A stretch of DNA of 64,000 nucleotides, taken from positions 62,001-126,000 of the forward strand of contig JADCEN010000022.1 in the NCBI GenBank assembly GCA_020250175.1. Reading direction: 5' to 3'. The first letter of the stretch is position 1, and each line of letters starts with the position of its first letter. Made by a program: the position numbers and the translations under genes. Shown here one piece after another: positions 53,436-64,000 of this stretch. The notes under the pieces were generated by a model. It was given only the letters and a program-made list of their open reading frames with translations, was not told where the DNA came from and did no database searches. Origin of the DNA: Rhodobacter sp. (GTDB lineage: Bacteria > Pseudomonadota > Alphaproteobacteria > Rhodobacterales > Rhodobacteraceae).

Positions 53436-53461
53436 CAGGGGTATTTGTGCCAAGAAGAAAC
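53436..53461 (+). repeat. Recurrent downstream element (GGGTATTT...AAGAAGAAA)
   Basis: CAGGGGTATTTGTGCC then AAGAAGAAAC, between the ABC permease stop and the M3 peptidase. It resembles the blocks at 22732-22756 and 13766-13790 (minus strand). It is followed by an imperfect CACAGG/CCTGTG inverted repeat at about 53460-53480. Confidence 0.4.
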
Positions 53462-53519
53462 ACAGGCGGGTGGACCTGTGGCGGCGCAGCCCATAGTTTG
53501 CCCGCAGAGGAGACCTGCC

Positions 53520-55538
53520 ATGACCAATCCGCTGCTTGCCCCGTGGACCACAGCTTTTGCCTTGCCTCCCTTTGACCTGATCCGGGATGAGGATTTCGCC
53601 CCTGCTTTCGACGCAGGGCTGGCCGGGGCGCGCGCGGCCATCACGGCCATCGCCGACAATCCTGCGCCGGCGACCTTTGCCAATACCATCGAGGCGCTGG
53701 AGCTTGCCGAAACCACACTGGACCGGGTTGCAGGCGTCTTCTTCAACATCGCCGGGTCAGACAGCACCCCGGCGCGCGAGGCGCTGGAACGCGACCTTGC
53801 GCCAAAGCTGTCGGCCTTTTCATCTGAAATCACCAACAACCGCGCCTTGTTCGGCCGGATCAATGCGCTGTGGCAGGCGCGCGCGACGCTGGACCTGACG
53901 GCAGAGCAGCAGCGCGTGCTGATGCTGTACCGGCGCATGTTCGTGCGGGCGGGGGCCGAACTGGACGGGGACCAGGCCGACCGGATGACTGCCGTCAAAT
54001 CCCGGCTGGCGGTGCTGGGCACCGAGTTCACGCAGAACCTGCTGGCCGAAGAGCGGGCATGGTTCATGGACCTGACCGAGGCCGACCTGGAGGGCCTGCC
54101 GGAGTTCGTCGTGGCCAGCGCCCGGGCTGCGGCGGCAGAGCGCGATCTGCCCGGGCATATCGTGACGCTCAACCGGTCATTGATCGTGCCGTTCCTGCAA
54201 TTCTCGCCCCGGCGCGACCTGCGCCAGCGCGCTTACCTGGCTTGGGTGGCGCGCGGGGCCAATGGCAATGCCCAGGACAACCGCGCCATTGCCGCCGAAA
54301 CGCTGGCGCTGCGGCAGGAACGCGCCGCCCTGCTGGGCTATCCCGATTTCGCCAGCTTCAAGCTGGCAACCGAAATGGCCGGCAATCCTGCCGCCGTGCG
54401 CGATCTGCTGATGCGTGTCTGGGCCCCGGCGCGGGCCAGGGCGCTTGCCGATGCGGCGGTGCTGGAAAGCCTGATGCATGCCGATGGCATCAATGGCGAT
54501 CTGGAGGCCTGGGACTGGCGCTATTACTCCGAGCGGCGGCGCAAGGCGGAACATGATCTGGATGAGGCTGCGCTGAAGCCCTATCTCTCGCTGGAGGCGA
54601 TGATCACTGCCGCGTTTGACTGTGCGACCCGCCTGTTCGGGCTGGCCTTTGCGCCGCTGGACGTGCCGCTGTACCATCCCGATGCCCGGGCATGGGAGGT
54701 GACGCGGAACGGTCGCCATGTTGCCGTGTTCATCGGCGATTACCTGGCGCGGGGGTCAAAACGGTCGGGGGCCTGGTGTTCAGCGTTCCGCAGCCAGCGC
54801 AAGTTGGGCGGCGATGTGCGGCCCGTGGTGGTGAACGTCTGCAACTTTGCCAAGGGCGACCCGACGCTGCTGTCTTACGACGATGCGCGCACGCTGTTTC
54901 ACGAATTCGGTCATGCCCTGCACCAGATGCTGTCGGATGTGACCTATGGCTTCATCTCCGGCACCTCGGTTGCCGGTGACTTCGTGGAACTGCCCAGCCA
55001 GCTTTACGAACATTGGCTGGAAGTGCCCGAGGTGCTGGAAAAGCACGCCCGTCATGTCACCACCGGAGAACCGATGCCGCGCGACATGCTGGACCGTCTG
55101 CTGGCTGCGGGCACCTATGACCAGGGCTTTGCGACGGTGGAATATGTAGCCTCGGCCCTTGTCGATCTGGCTTTCCACGAGGGCGCGGCCAGCGCCGACC
55201 CGATCGCCCGCGAGGCCGAAATTCTGGCCCAGATCGGGATGCCGCGCGCGATCCGCATGCGCCATGCGACCACGCATTTCGCCCATGTCTTTGCGGGTGA
55301 TGGATATTCTTCGGGCTATTACAGCTACATGTGGTCGGAGGTGATGGATGCCGACGCCTTCGAGGCGTTCAGGGAGGCGGGCAATCCGTTTGACCCCGCC
55401 GTCGCCGCGCGGCTGGAAACCCACATCCTGTCGGCAGGCGGCTTGCAAGAGGCGGATGCGCTTTACACCGCCTTCCGGGGGCGGATGCCCGGTGTCGGGG
55501 CGCTGCTGCGCGGGCGCGGTCTTGTCGATGCGGCCTGA
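53520..55538 (+). CDS. M3-family metallopeptidase (oligopeptidase A / peptidyl-dipeptidase-like)
   Basis: A 672-residue cytoplasmic zinc peptidase. The HEXXH motif is in TLFHEFGHALHQML, with the downstream FVELPSQLYEHWL glutamate region. The N-terminal helical domain (LPPFDLIRDEDFAPAFDAGL) fits the M3 family, which cleaves short peptides. No signal peptide is present. The ATG at 53520 has AGAGGAGA 7 bases upstream. It stands alone, 93 bp before ybgC. Confidence 0.93.
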   Translation: MTNPLLAPWTTAFALPPFDLIRDEDFAPAFDAGLAGARAAITAIADNPAPATFANTIEALELAETTLDRVAGVFFNIAGSDSTPAREALERDLAPKLSAFSSEITNNRALFGRINALWQARATLDLTAEQQRVLMLYRRMFVRAGAELDGDQADRMTAVKSRLAVLGTEFTQNLLAEERAWFMDLTEADLEGLPEFVVASARAAAAERDLPGHIVTLNRSLIVPFLQFSPRRDLRQRAYLAWVARGANGNAQDNRAIAAETLALRQERAALLGYPDFASFKLATEMAGNPAAVRDLLMRVWAPARARALADAAVLESLMHADGINGDLEAWDWRYYSERRRKAEHDLDEAALKPYLSLEAMITAAFDCATRLFGLAFAPLDVPLYHPDARAWEVTRNGRHVAVFIGDYLARGSKRSGAWCSAFRSQRKLGGDVRPVVVNVCNFAKGDPTLLSYDDARTLFHEFGHALHQMLSDVTYGFISGTSVAGDFVELPSQLYEHWLEVPEVLEKHARHVTTGEPMPRDMLDRLLAAGTYDQGFATVEYVASALVDLAFHEGAASADPIAREAEILAQIGMPRAIRMRHATTHFAHVFAGDGYSSGYYSYMWSEVMDADAFEAFREAGNPFDPAVAARLETHILSAGGLQEADALYTAFRGRMPGVGALLRGRGLVDAA

Positions 55539-55631
55539 GGCGGGCGGCAGGACGCCCGGCCAAACCGCAGACCGACTTGCCCGGGCCGCGTCATCACGAT
55601 AGGCAGCGGCGGTGTTTCAAGGCGATGCCCG

Positions 55632-56027
55632 ATGCCCCACAGCCTGTCCTTGCGCGTCTATTACGAGGATACCGACCTTGCCGGGATCGTCTATTATGCC
55701 AATTACCTGAAATTCATCGAACGCGGGCGCAGCGAATGGGTGCGGGCGCTGGGCATCGATCAGGCGGCGCTGCGCCGGGATGCGGGCATCGTTTTCGCGG
55801 TGCGGCATCTGGAGGCCGACTATCTTCGCCCTGCGGTCTTTGATGACTGGCTCACTGTCACAACTGCTGTCCTGCCGGTGACGGGCGTGCGGATCGTGCT
55901 GGATCAGGCGGTGCTGCGCGACGGTGTGATCCTGTTCTCGGCACGGGTCACATTGGTGCCGATGGGGGCCGACGGGCGCGCGGCCCGACTGCCTGCGGAG
56001 CTGCGCCAGCGCCTGTCACAGGGATGA
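55632..56027 (+). CDS. ybgC: Tol-Pal-associated acyl-CoA thioesterase
   Basis: A 131-residue hot-dog-fold 4HBT thioesterase. The motif YYEDTDLAGIVYYANYLKFIERGRSEW (split here as residues 10-37) contains the catalytic aspartate near D15. YbgC acts on acyl-CoA and associates with phospholipid-synthesis proteins in E. coli. It is the first gene of the tol-pal cluster, as in most proteobacteria, with about 105 bp before tolQ that may hold a second promoter. Confidence 0.93.
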   Translation: MPHSLSLRVYYEDTDLAGIVYYANYLKFIERGRSEWVRALGIDQAALRRDAGIVFAVRHLEADYLRPAVFDDWLTVTTAVLPVTGVRIVLDQAVLRDGVILFSARVTLVPMGADGRAARLPAELRQRLSQG

Positions 56028-56133
56028 TCCGCCGGGTGTGACGCAGATGTGTTGGCATTTCCTGCGGTTTGCGGGTAGTATCCGCAATCGGAAGCCGCAC
56101 GGTCAGATGCGGCACGGCAAACGAGCAGGCTTG

Positions 56134-56829
56134 ATGGATACCCAGACCCTCGCGACAGCGCAGGAGATTGATTTCTCGCTGGTTGCACTTTTTCTTCGCG
56201 CGACCTTCACCGTCAAGGTGGTGATGATCATGCTTCTTGTCTCGTCCTTCTGGTCGTGGGCGATCATCGTCCAGAAGCATATCCAGTTCCGCAAGGCCCG
56301 GGGCGAAGCCGGTATCTTCGACCGCGCCTTCTGGTCGGGCGAGCCGCTGGACGATCTTTTCGAAAAGATCGGACCGGCACCGGAAGGGGCAAGCGAGAAG
56401 ATTTTTGCCGCCGGCATGCTGGAATGGCGGCGCAGCCACCGGCAGGACGGTGCCTTGATTGCCGGGGCACAGGCCCGCATCGACCGGTCGATGGATGTCG
56501 CCATTTCCAAGGAAAGCGAGACGCTGAACTCGGGGCTGAGTTTTCTGGCGACCGTCGGTGCCACCGCCCCGTTCATCGGCCTGTTCGGAACGGTCTGGGG
56601 GATCAAGCACAGCTTCGAGCAGATCGCGGTTTCGCAGAACACCAACCTTGCCGTCGTAGCCCCCGGTATCGCCGAGGCGCTGCTGGCAACGGCGGTGGGG
56701 CTGATTGCCGCCATACCGGCGGTGGTCTTTTACAACAAGCTGAACGCCGATGCCGAACGGATCATCGGCGGATACGAGGCTTTTGCCGACGAATTCGCCA
56801 CCATCCTGTCGCGCCAGCTGGACGCCTGA
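56134..56829 (+). CDS. tolQ: Tol-Pal system protein TolQ
   Basis: A 231-residue MotA/TolQ/ExbB-family proton-channel subunit with three membrane helices: VKVVMIMLLVSSFWSWAIIV near the N-terminus, then LSFLATVGATAPFIGLFGTVWG, then GIAEALLATAVGLIAAIPAVVFY. With TolR it uses the proton gradient to energise TolA. The ATG at 56134 opens MDTQTLATAQEIDFS; an in-frame extension from 56038 is unlikely. It ends one base before tolR. Confidence 0.94.
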   Translation: MDTQTLATAQEIDFSLVALFLRATFTVKVVMIMLLVSSFWSWAIIVQKHIQFRKARGEAGIFDRAFWSGEPLDDLFEKIGPAPEGASEKIFAAGMLEWRRSHRQDGALIAGAQARIDRSMDVAISKESETLNSGLSFLATVGATAPFIGLFGTVWGIKHSFEQIAVSQNTNLAVVAPGIAEALLATAVGLIAAIPAVVFYNKLNADAERIIGGYEAFADEFATILSRQLDA

Positions 56830-56830
56830 C

Positions 56831-57307
<477 letters not shown>

Positions 57308-57319
57308 GGCCGGGCGGGC

Positions 57320-58489
57320 ATGAATACGGGGCAGATCATCTCGGGCGCAGGTCATGCAGGCCTGATCCTGTGGGCCGTGGCGGGAGGGTTTTTCAACCCG
57401 TCGCGCGATGTGCCCGAGGTGGCCGTGACATCGGTTTCCCTGCTTTCGGCTAAGCAATACGAAGAACTGGCCGCCGCCGCCATGGGCAAGCCGGATGTGC
57501 CTGCCGTGGTTGACCAGCCAGCCCCTGCCGAGCCGGTGCTTGACCCGGTCGTGTCGCCAAGGCCCGAGGCAAAGCCCCGGACGGAACCGGCACCCGAACC
57601 CCGGCCCGAGCCGCTGCAGGAAAGTGCGCCGGACGTCAGCCAGATTGAACCGCTTGCCGTACCCGAGGAGGTGGCGGCACCCGAACCGCTGGCCCAGGTG
57701 GCCGATGCCGAACAGCCGCTGCTGGTGCCCGACAGCGAAGAGGCAAAGCCGCAAGATGCGCCCCGCGTGGCCCCCGTTCCGGCCGAGACGCCCGAGCCTG
57801 ATGCGGAAGTGGCCGAGATGCCCACGCCCGCAGTCAGCCCGGATGCCGCCCCGGATGCGCCGGTGGTGCAAGAGGACAAGCCTGAAGCGGCCCCGGAAGC
57901 GGCAACGACCCAGATCATCACCGAGGCTGTGGAAACCACGGACAAGCCCGCGCTGGCCCCGACATCCAGCGCCCGGCCCCGCACCAAACCACCGGCGCGC
58001 ACGGCGGAAACCCCCGACGCGGAATCACCCGCTGCCGCCGCCACCGCAGAGGCCGAAGTCCCGCCCGCACCGGAAGAAGACAGCATCGCCGATGCCGTGG
58101 CCGCCGCCATTTCCGAGGCGGAGGCCGAGCCCGCTGGCACCAACGGAACGGTGGAAAATGCGGGGCCGCCGATGACCGACGGCGAAAAGGATGCGCTGCG
58201 GGTGGCCGTGCAGGCCTGCTGGAACGTGGGCTCGCTGTCGAGCGATGCCTTGCTGTCCACGGTCACGCTGGGCGTCACCGTCGCGCGCAATGGCATCCCC
58301 GATACGGCCTCGATCAGGATGATCAGCTTCGAAGGCGGAAGCGAAGCTTCGGCGCGTCAGGCCTATGAGGCGGCGCGACGCGCGATCATCCGCTGTGGTG
58401 CCCGGGGCTTTCAGTTGCCGCCGGACAAGTACGATCAATGGCGAAACATCGAAATGGAATTCAACCCGGAGAGAATGAGGATCAAATGA
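57320..58489 (+). CDS. tolA: Cell envelope integrity protein TolA
   Basis: A 389-residue protein with an N-terminal membrane helix ([17 protein letters not shown]), a long proline-, glutamate- and alanine-rich periplasmic spacer (about residues 55-270) and a C-terminal D3-like domain ([23 protein letters not shown] to [16 protein letters not shown]). It links the inner-membrane motor to TolB and Pal. The spacer is low in complexity, as in other alphaproteobacteria. Its stop overlaps the tolB start by four bases. Confidence 0.9.
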   Translation: MNTGQIISGAGHAGLILWAVAGGFFNPSRDVPEVAVTSVSLLSAKQYEELAAAAMGKPDVPAVVDQPAPAEPVLDPVVSPRPEAKPRTEPAPEPRPEPLQESAPDVSQIEPLAVPEEVAAPEPLAQVADAEQPLLVPDSEEAKPQDAPRVAPVPAETPEPDAEVAEMPTPAVSPDAAPDAPVVQEDKPEAAPEAATTQIITEAVETTDKPALAPTSSARPRTKPPARTAETPDAESPAAAATAEAEVPPAPEEDSIADAVAAAISEAEAEPAGTNGTVENAGPPMTDGEKDALRVAVQACWNVGSLSSDALLSTVTLGVTVARNGIPDTASIRMISFEGGSEASARQAYEAARRAIIRCGARGFQLPPDKYDQWRNIEMEFNPERMRIK

Positions 58490-59823
58490 CCCTGTTCAGA
58501 AGCCTCACCCCCGTGCTCGCGCTGGCCCTTGCCGTGTCGGCCGGACATGTGCCCGCAGCCCTGGCCCAGGACGGGCCGCTGCGGATCACCATCACCGATG
58601 GCGTGATCGAACCCCTGCCCTTCGCCGTGCCCGACTTTGTCGCCGAGAATGCCGGGGCCGAAGAGCTGGCCCGCAACATCGCGCGGGTCGTTGCCGCCGA
58701 TCTTGAAGGCACCGGCCTGTTTCGTGAAATTCCGGCCGAAGCCCATATCAGCAGGGTGACCAGCTTTGACGCGGCGGTGTCCTATGCCGACTGGAAGGCG
58801 ATCAATGCCCAGGCGCTGATCACCGGCGCGGTCAGCGCCAGCGGCGACCGCGTCTCGGTCAAGTTCCGGGTGTTCGATGTCTTCTCCGGCCAGCCGCTGG
58901 GCGAGGGGCTGCAGTTTGCCGGATCGGCCCAGGGATGGCGGCGCATGGCGCATAAGGTGGCCGATCAGGTCTACAGCCGCATCACCGGAGAGACCGGCTA
59001 TTTCGACAGCCGCGTCGTTTATGTGTCCGAGTCCGGCCCGAAGAACGCCCGCGCCAAGCGCCTTGCGATCATGGATTATGACGGTGCGAATGTGCAGTAT
59101 CTGACGGACAGTTCCACCATCGTCATCGCCCCGCGCTTTTCCCCCGATGGCGGGCGCATCCTGTATACCTCGTTCCAAAGCGGGTTTCCTCAGGTGTACG
59201 AGATGGACATCGGCAGCGTGCAGTCCCGCGCGCTGGAAGAACAGCCCGGCACCATGACCTTTGCGCCCCGCTATGCGCCGGATGGCGGGAGGATCGTCTT
59301 TTCGCTGGAACAGGGCGGCAATACCGACATCTATGCGATGGATGGTCAATCCGGTGCCGCGACGCGGCTGACATCGGCACCTTCGATCGAAACCGCACCC
59401 AGCTATTCGCCCGATGGCAGCCAGATCGTGTTTGAAAGCGACCGGTCCGGCACGCAGCAGCTTTACATCATGTCCGCAGGCGGCGGCGAACCGGTGCGGA
59501 TCAGCTTCGGGCCGGGCCGCTACGGCACGCCGGTCTGGTCGCCGCGCGGGGACTACATCGCCTTCACCAAGCAGCACCAGGGCCGGTTCCATATCGGCGT
59601 GATGCGCACGGACGGGTCCGAAGAGCGTCTGCTGACCGCGAGTTTCCTGGACGAAGGCCCGACCTGGGCACCCAATGGCCGGGTCATCATGTTCACCCGC
59701 CAGGGGGCCGGAGCCACCGGTGAGCCCGCCCTTTATTCGGTCGATATTTCGGGGCGGAACCTGCGCAAGGTCACTTCTGAAGGTCCGGCGTCCGACCCCG
59801 CCTGGTCGCCCTTGCTGCCCTGA
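58486..59823 (+). CDS. tolB: Tol-Pal system beta-propeller protein TolB
   Basis: A 445-residue periplasmic protein: signal peptide ([21 protein letters not shown]), an N-terminal mixed domain, then a six-bladed WD40-like propeller with repeated [39 protein letters not shown] and [11 protein letters not shown] units. It binds Pal and TolA. The start is ATG 58486 within the tolA stop; the in-frame ATG at 58438 lies inside tolA and adds residues before the signal peptide. Confidence 0.95.
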   Translation: MTLFRSLTPVLALALAVSAGHVPAALAQDGPLRITITDGVIEPLPFAVPDFVAENAGAEELARNIARVVAADLEGTGLFREIPAEAHISRVTSFDAAVSYADWKAINAQALITGAVSASGDRVSVKFRVFDVFSGQPLGEGLQFAGSAQGWRRMAHKVADQVYSRITGETGYFDSRVVYVSESGPKNARAKRLAIMDYDGANVQYLTDSSTIVIAPRFSPDGGRILYTSFQSGFPQVYEMDIGSVQSRALEEQPGTMTFAPRYAPDGGRIVFSLEQGGNTDIYAMDGQSGAATRLTSAPSIETAPSYSPDGSQIVFESDRSGTQQLYIMSAGGGEPVRISFGPGRYGTPVWSPRGDYIAFTKQHQGRFHIGVMRTDGSEERLLTASFLDEGPTWAPNGRVIMFTRQGAGATGEPALYSVDISGRNLRKVTSEGPASDPAWSPLLP

Positions 59824-59914
59824 GACACCGGATTGCGCCGGTTTGCAGGGCGGTCTGATCCTTGCTATCCTGAATGCGTCGAGCATCGCCCCAAGACCAA
59901 GAAGGAACAGTCCC

Positions 59915-60439
59915 ATGAGAAGTCTTTCGAATGCCCTGCTGCTGGTGGCCGTGCTTGGCCTTGCGGCCTGCAACAATCCCGACCGCTTCGGTGCCGGCGG
60001 GGCAGGCGGCATGGGCGGCGACGGTGCCGGTGGCATCGCGACCACGGGCCTTGGGGATCCGTCCGATCCGGCCTCGCCGGCCTATTTCCAGCAGGCGGTC
60101 GGCGACCGCGTGCTGTTTCCGGTAGACCAGAGCACGCTGACCGACGCGGCACGGACCATCCTGATCGGGCAGGCGGCCTGGCTGAATGCCAATGCCGATT
60201 ACGCCGTGATCATCGAAGGCCATGCCGACGAGCAGGGCACGCGGGAATACAACCTTGCGCTGGGTGCCCGCCGCGCCAGCGCCGTGCAGGATTTCCTGAT
60301 TTCCCAGGGTGTCGGCCCAAGCCGGATGCGCACCGTCAGCTATGGCAAGGAACGCCCGGTTGAGATCTGTTCGGACGAGGCCTGCTATGCCAAGAACCGC
60401 CGGGCCGTGACCGTGTTGCAGATGGGTGTGGCAGGCTGA
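59915..60439 (+). CDS. pal: Peptidoglycan-associated lipoprotein Pal
   Basis: A 174-residue outer-membrane lipoprotein: signal peptide with lipobox LAAC (VAVLGLAACNNPDRF), a glycine-rich linker (GAGGAGGMGGDGAGG) and a C-terminal OmpA domain (GDRVLFPVDQSTLT, then IIEGHADEQGTREYNLALGARRA) that binds diaminopimelate. The ATG at 59915 follows AAGGAACAG by 4 bases. It lies about 90 bp after tolB, a gap that is larger than in the rest of the cluster. Confidence 0.95.
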   Translation: MRSLSNALLLVAVLGLAACNNPDRFGAGGAGGMGGDGAGGIATTGLGDPSDPASPAYFQQAVGDRVLFPVDQSTLTDAARTILIGQAAWLNANADYAVIIEGHADEQGTREYNLALGARRASAVQDFLISQGVGPSRMRTVSYGKERPVEICSDEACYAKNRRAVTVLQMGVAG

Positions 60440-60440
60440 C

Positions 60441-61274
60441 ATGATGCATTTTCGGTGCCTTGCCGCCGTCGTCCTGCTTGGGCTGCTGCCGGTTGCGGCG
60501 GCGGCACAGGATGACCGCAGCCAGACCCTGGCCGATCTGCGGTCGGAACTGGCGGCATTGACGCAGGAGGTGACCGGCCTGCGCCAGGAACTGGTGGCAA
60601 GCGGTGCCAGCCAGCCGGGACTGGGCGGCGGATCAGCGTTGCAGCGCATGGATGCCATCGAGGCCGCCCTGGCGCAGCTGACATCGAAGACCGAAGCGCT
60701 GGAGTTCCGCATCAACAAGGTCGTGACCGATGGCACGAACCGGATCGGCGATATCGAGTTCCGCCTGACCGAACTGGAAGGCGGGGATGTGGCGGCCCTT
60801 CCCGCCACCCCGCCGCTGGGCGGCGAGGCGGGCACGGCCCCGGCCCCGGCGCTGACCGCCCCGGTTGCAGGCGCGGATGCCCCGGAACTTGCCGTAGGTG
60901 AACAGGCAGACTTTGACCGGGCCCGGGAGGTGCTCGGCACGGGTGACTTTCGCGCCGCCGCTGACCTCTTCAAGACCTTTACCGAGACCTATTCGGGCGG
61001 CCCCCTGAGTGCGGATGCCTATTTTCTGCTGGGAGAATCCCTCGGTCAGCTGGGGGAAACGGCGGATGCCGCACGGGCCTATCTGGAAAGCTTTTCGGGA
61101 ACACCCGATGGCCCCCGCGCGCCCGAGGCGCTGCTCCGGCTGGGGCAAAGCCTTGGCACGCTGGGGCAGGTGCCCGAAGCCTGCGTGACCCTGCGCGAGG
61201 TAGGCGTCCGGTTCCCCGGCTCCGCCCCCGCGGCACAGGCCGCGACGGCCCTGCAGGGGCTTGGCTGCACGTGA
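60441..61274 (+). CDS. cpoB: Tol-Pal system protein CpoB (YbgF)
   Basis: A 277-residue periplasmic protein: signal peptide (VVLLGLLPVAAAAQD), a coiled-coil region (LADLRSELAALTQEVTGLRQELV), and a C-terminal TPR domain (DFDRAREVLGTGDFRAAADLFKTFTETYSGGPLSADAYFLLGESL). CpoB coordinates Tol with peptidoglycan synthases at the septum. It starts one base after the pal stop (ATGATG at 60441). Its stop overlaps the tilS GTG by four bases. Confidence 0.93.
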   Translation: MMHFRCLAAVVLLGLLPVAAAAQDDRSQTLADLRSELAALTQEVTGLRQELVASGASQPGLGGGSALQRMDAIEAALAQLTSKTEALEFRINKVVTDGTNRIGDIEFRLTELEGGDVAALPATPPLGGEAGTAPAPALTAPVAGADAPELAVGEQADFDRAREVLGTGDFRAAADLFKTFTETYSGGPLSADAYFLLGESLGQLGETADAARAYLESFSGTPDGPRAPEALLRLGQSLGTLGQVPEACVTLREVGVRFPGSAPAAQAATALQGLGCT

Positions 61275-62509
61275 CTGCGGCATTGCCTGCGCTGACTGCG
61301 GCCTTTCGGGCCGCGCTGGGCCCGGCGGATCCTCCGCTGGGCCTTGCGGTTTCCGGGGGCGGCGATTCGGTGGCACTGCTTCTGCTGGCGCGCGACGCCG
61401 GTCTGCAGCTGCGCGCGGTGACGGTCGATCACGGGCTGCGGCCCGAAGCGGCGGCCGAGGCGGCCTGGGTGGGCCAGCTTTGCGCCGGGCTTGGCGTGCC
61501 GCATGACATCCTGCAGTGGCAGGGATGGGACGGGGCCGGAAACCTGCAGGACCGGGCGCGGCGCGCCCGTCTGTCGCTGATTGCGGATTGGGCCAGGGCG
61601 GCGGGGCTGGGTGCGGTGGCTTTGGGGCACACGCTGGATGACCAGGCCGAAACCGTGCTGATGCGGCTGGCCCGGCGGGCCGGCGTGGACGGTCTGTCTG
61701 CCATGTCCGGGCGGCGCCGGGCGCAGGGGATCATCTGGCTTCGCCCGCTTCTGTCGGTCAGCCGGGACGATCTGCGCAGCTATCTGCGGGCGCGCGGGCA
61801 GGCGTGGATTGAAGACCCCTCCAATGACGCGCTGCGGTTTGACCGCGTGAAGGCGCGCCGCGCGCTGGCGCAGCTTGCGCCGCTGGGGATCACGCCTGCG
61901 GTCCTGGCAGGCGTTGCCGATCAGATGCGCCTGGCCCGAACCGCCCTGGAACAGCAGACCGAGGCCGCCGCCCGGCAGATTGCCCGGATCGAGGGCGGCG
62001 ATGTGGTGATGGACCGGACAGGGTTTCAGGACCTGCCCGCCGAAATCCGGCGCAGGCTGCTTGTCGGGGCGCTGGGCTGGGTCGGATCGGCGGATTATGG
62101 CCCACGCGCCGCATCGGTGCAGGCGCTGCTGGCGGCGGTCGCGGCGGGCCGGGGCGGCACGCTTGCGGGATGCCGCGTCAGCCTGCGCGGCCCGGCGCTG
62201 CGCGTGACGCGCGAATGGCAGGCGGTGCGCGCAACGGTTGCCGCGCCCGGACAGATCTGGGACCGCCGTTGGCACGTCTGCGGCCCTGATTTCAACGGTT
62301 TGGACGTAAGGGCCCTTGGCGAGGCGGGCCTGTCCGCTGCGGGGGACTGGCGCAAGACAGGCCTGCCAAGGGCAACGCTTCTGGCATCGCCTTCCGTCTG
62401 GCGCGCCGGGGTGCTGATCGCCGCGCCCCTTGTATGTGCCGGGTCAGGCTGGACAGCACGGCTGGCCGGTGGCGCGGATGGATTTTTTCTTTCCCTTTTA
62501 TCACATTGA
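61271..62509 (+). CDS. tilS: tRNA(Ile)-lysidine synthetase
   Basis: Modifies C34 of tRNA-Ile(CAU) to lysidine so that it reads AUA. The 412-residue product has the PP-loop SGGGDSVALL near residue 24, VTVDHGLRPEAAAEA, and ALGHTLDDQAETVLMRLARRAGVDGLSAM. The start is GTG at 61271 in a GTGA overlap with cpoB, implying coupling. The C-terminal part is less conserved, as is usual. ftsH follows after 74 bp. Confidence 0.93.
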   Translation: MTAALPALTAAFRAALGPADPPLGLAVSGGGDSVALLLLARDAGLQLRAVTVDHGLRPEAAAEAAWVGQLCAGLGVPHDILQWQGWDGAGNLQDRARRARLSLIADWARAAGLGAVALGHTLDDQAETVLMRLARRAGVDGLSAMSGRRRAQGIIWLRPLLSVSRDDLRSYLRARGQAWIEDPSNDALRFDRVKARRALAQLAPLGITPAVLAGVADQMRLARTALEQQTEAAARQIARIEGGDVVMDRTGFQDLPAEIRRRLLVGALGWVGSADYGPRAASVQALLAAVAAGRGGTLAGCRVSLRGPALRVTREWQAVRATVAAPGQIWDRRWHVCGPDFNGLDVRALGEAGLSAAGDWRKTGLPRATLLASPSVWRAGVLIAAPLVCAGSGWTARLAGGADGFFLSLLSH

Positions 62510-62583
62510 ACCGCGCGGCTTAATGGCTATCTTACCGCCAAGGCTGCGGGCACCATGCCCGGCGGCGGCTATGGAGGCATTTC

Positions 62584-64000
<1,417 letters not shown>

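Noticed and set aside
57485-58130. Proline/glutamate/alanine-rich repeats in tolA considered as a repeat array or frameshifted region
   Set aside because: Low-complexity spacers are normal in TolA, and the frame is intact through to a proper C-terminal domain.

Overview
The window is a high-G+C, gene-dense chromosomal segment that reads as an alphaproteobacterium of the Rhodobacteraceae (Rhodobacter/Paracoccus-like). The support is the second-type heat-shock sigma factor RpoH, a COQ9 homologue, the ybgC-tolQRAB-pal-cpoB-tilS-ftsH order, the LpoA-like/rsmI/yraN/gshB group, and family-typical small proteins and intergenic hairpins. Almost everything is core genome. I see no rRNA or tRNA gene, CRISPR array, prophage, replication origin or toxin-antitoxin pair.

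Layout. 1-2744: serC (5' end cut by the window) and serA, two successive steps of serine synthesis. 2963-10269: a PPP-type phosphatase, a luciferase-like monooxygenase, a 24-residue membrane peptide ORF with an FNR-type site upstream, zapE, two MFS transporters and asd. 10426-13843 is the only accessory-looking stretch: a DUF4139 gene split by an IS481-family element, carrying an extra nonsense codon, next to an IS630-family transposase relic. 13844-19622: truA, the YcjX/YcjF pair, a quinone oxidoreductase with COQ9, and rpsU with a clear terminator. 19940-22621: GFA-type protein, a 65-residue protein, a RecD-like helicase and a stand-alone RAM domain. 22759-29991, minus strand: TIGR02186 and TauE/SafE genes, then a purine-nucleoside uptake and phosphorolysis operon. 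30132-35297, minus strand: rimI-tsaB-nfu, a universal stress protein, a truncated aminotransferase fragment, an unrecognised membrane protein and trpS. 35421-43982: a rhomboid-like protein without catalytic residues, murJ, glnD, a penicillin-binding-protein activator, rsmI, yraN and gshB. 43987-48956: comM, a glutathione S-transferase pseudogene, a CobC-like phosphatase, cobU, rpoH and a ChaN-like gene. 49013-53411: coaBC, dut, a membrane-anchored MoeB/ThiF protein, and an amino-acid ABC binding protein plus permease with no ATPase nearby. 53520-64000: an M3 peptidase, the tol-pal cluster, tilS and ftsH (3' end cut).

How the genes work together. The tol-pal genes form one overlapping unit for envelope constriction. 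The BMP-type transporter and purine nucleoside phosphorylase overlap end to end and make an uptake-plus-salvage pathway. rsmI, tilS, truA, trpS, rimI and tsaB show that much of the window serves tRNA and ribosome maturation. The candidate regulatory sites tie parts of the region to envelope/singlet-oxygen stress (RpoE-like promoter before rpoH), oxygen limitation (FnrL-like site) and perhaps iron (Irr-like palindrome before nfu). I found no clearly undescribed multi-gene system. The most unusual items are three kinds of gene decay, a rhomboid pseudoprotease, several micro-ORFs and recurring intergenic hairpins.
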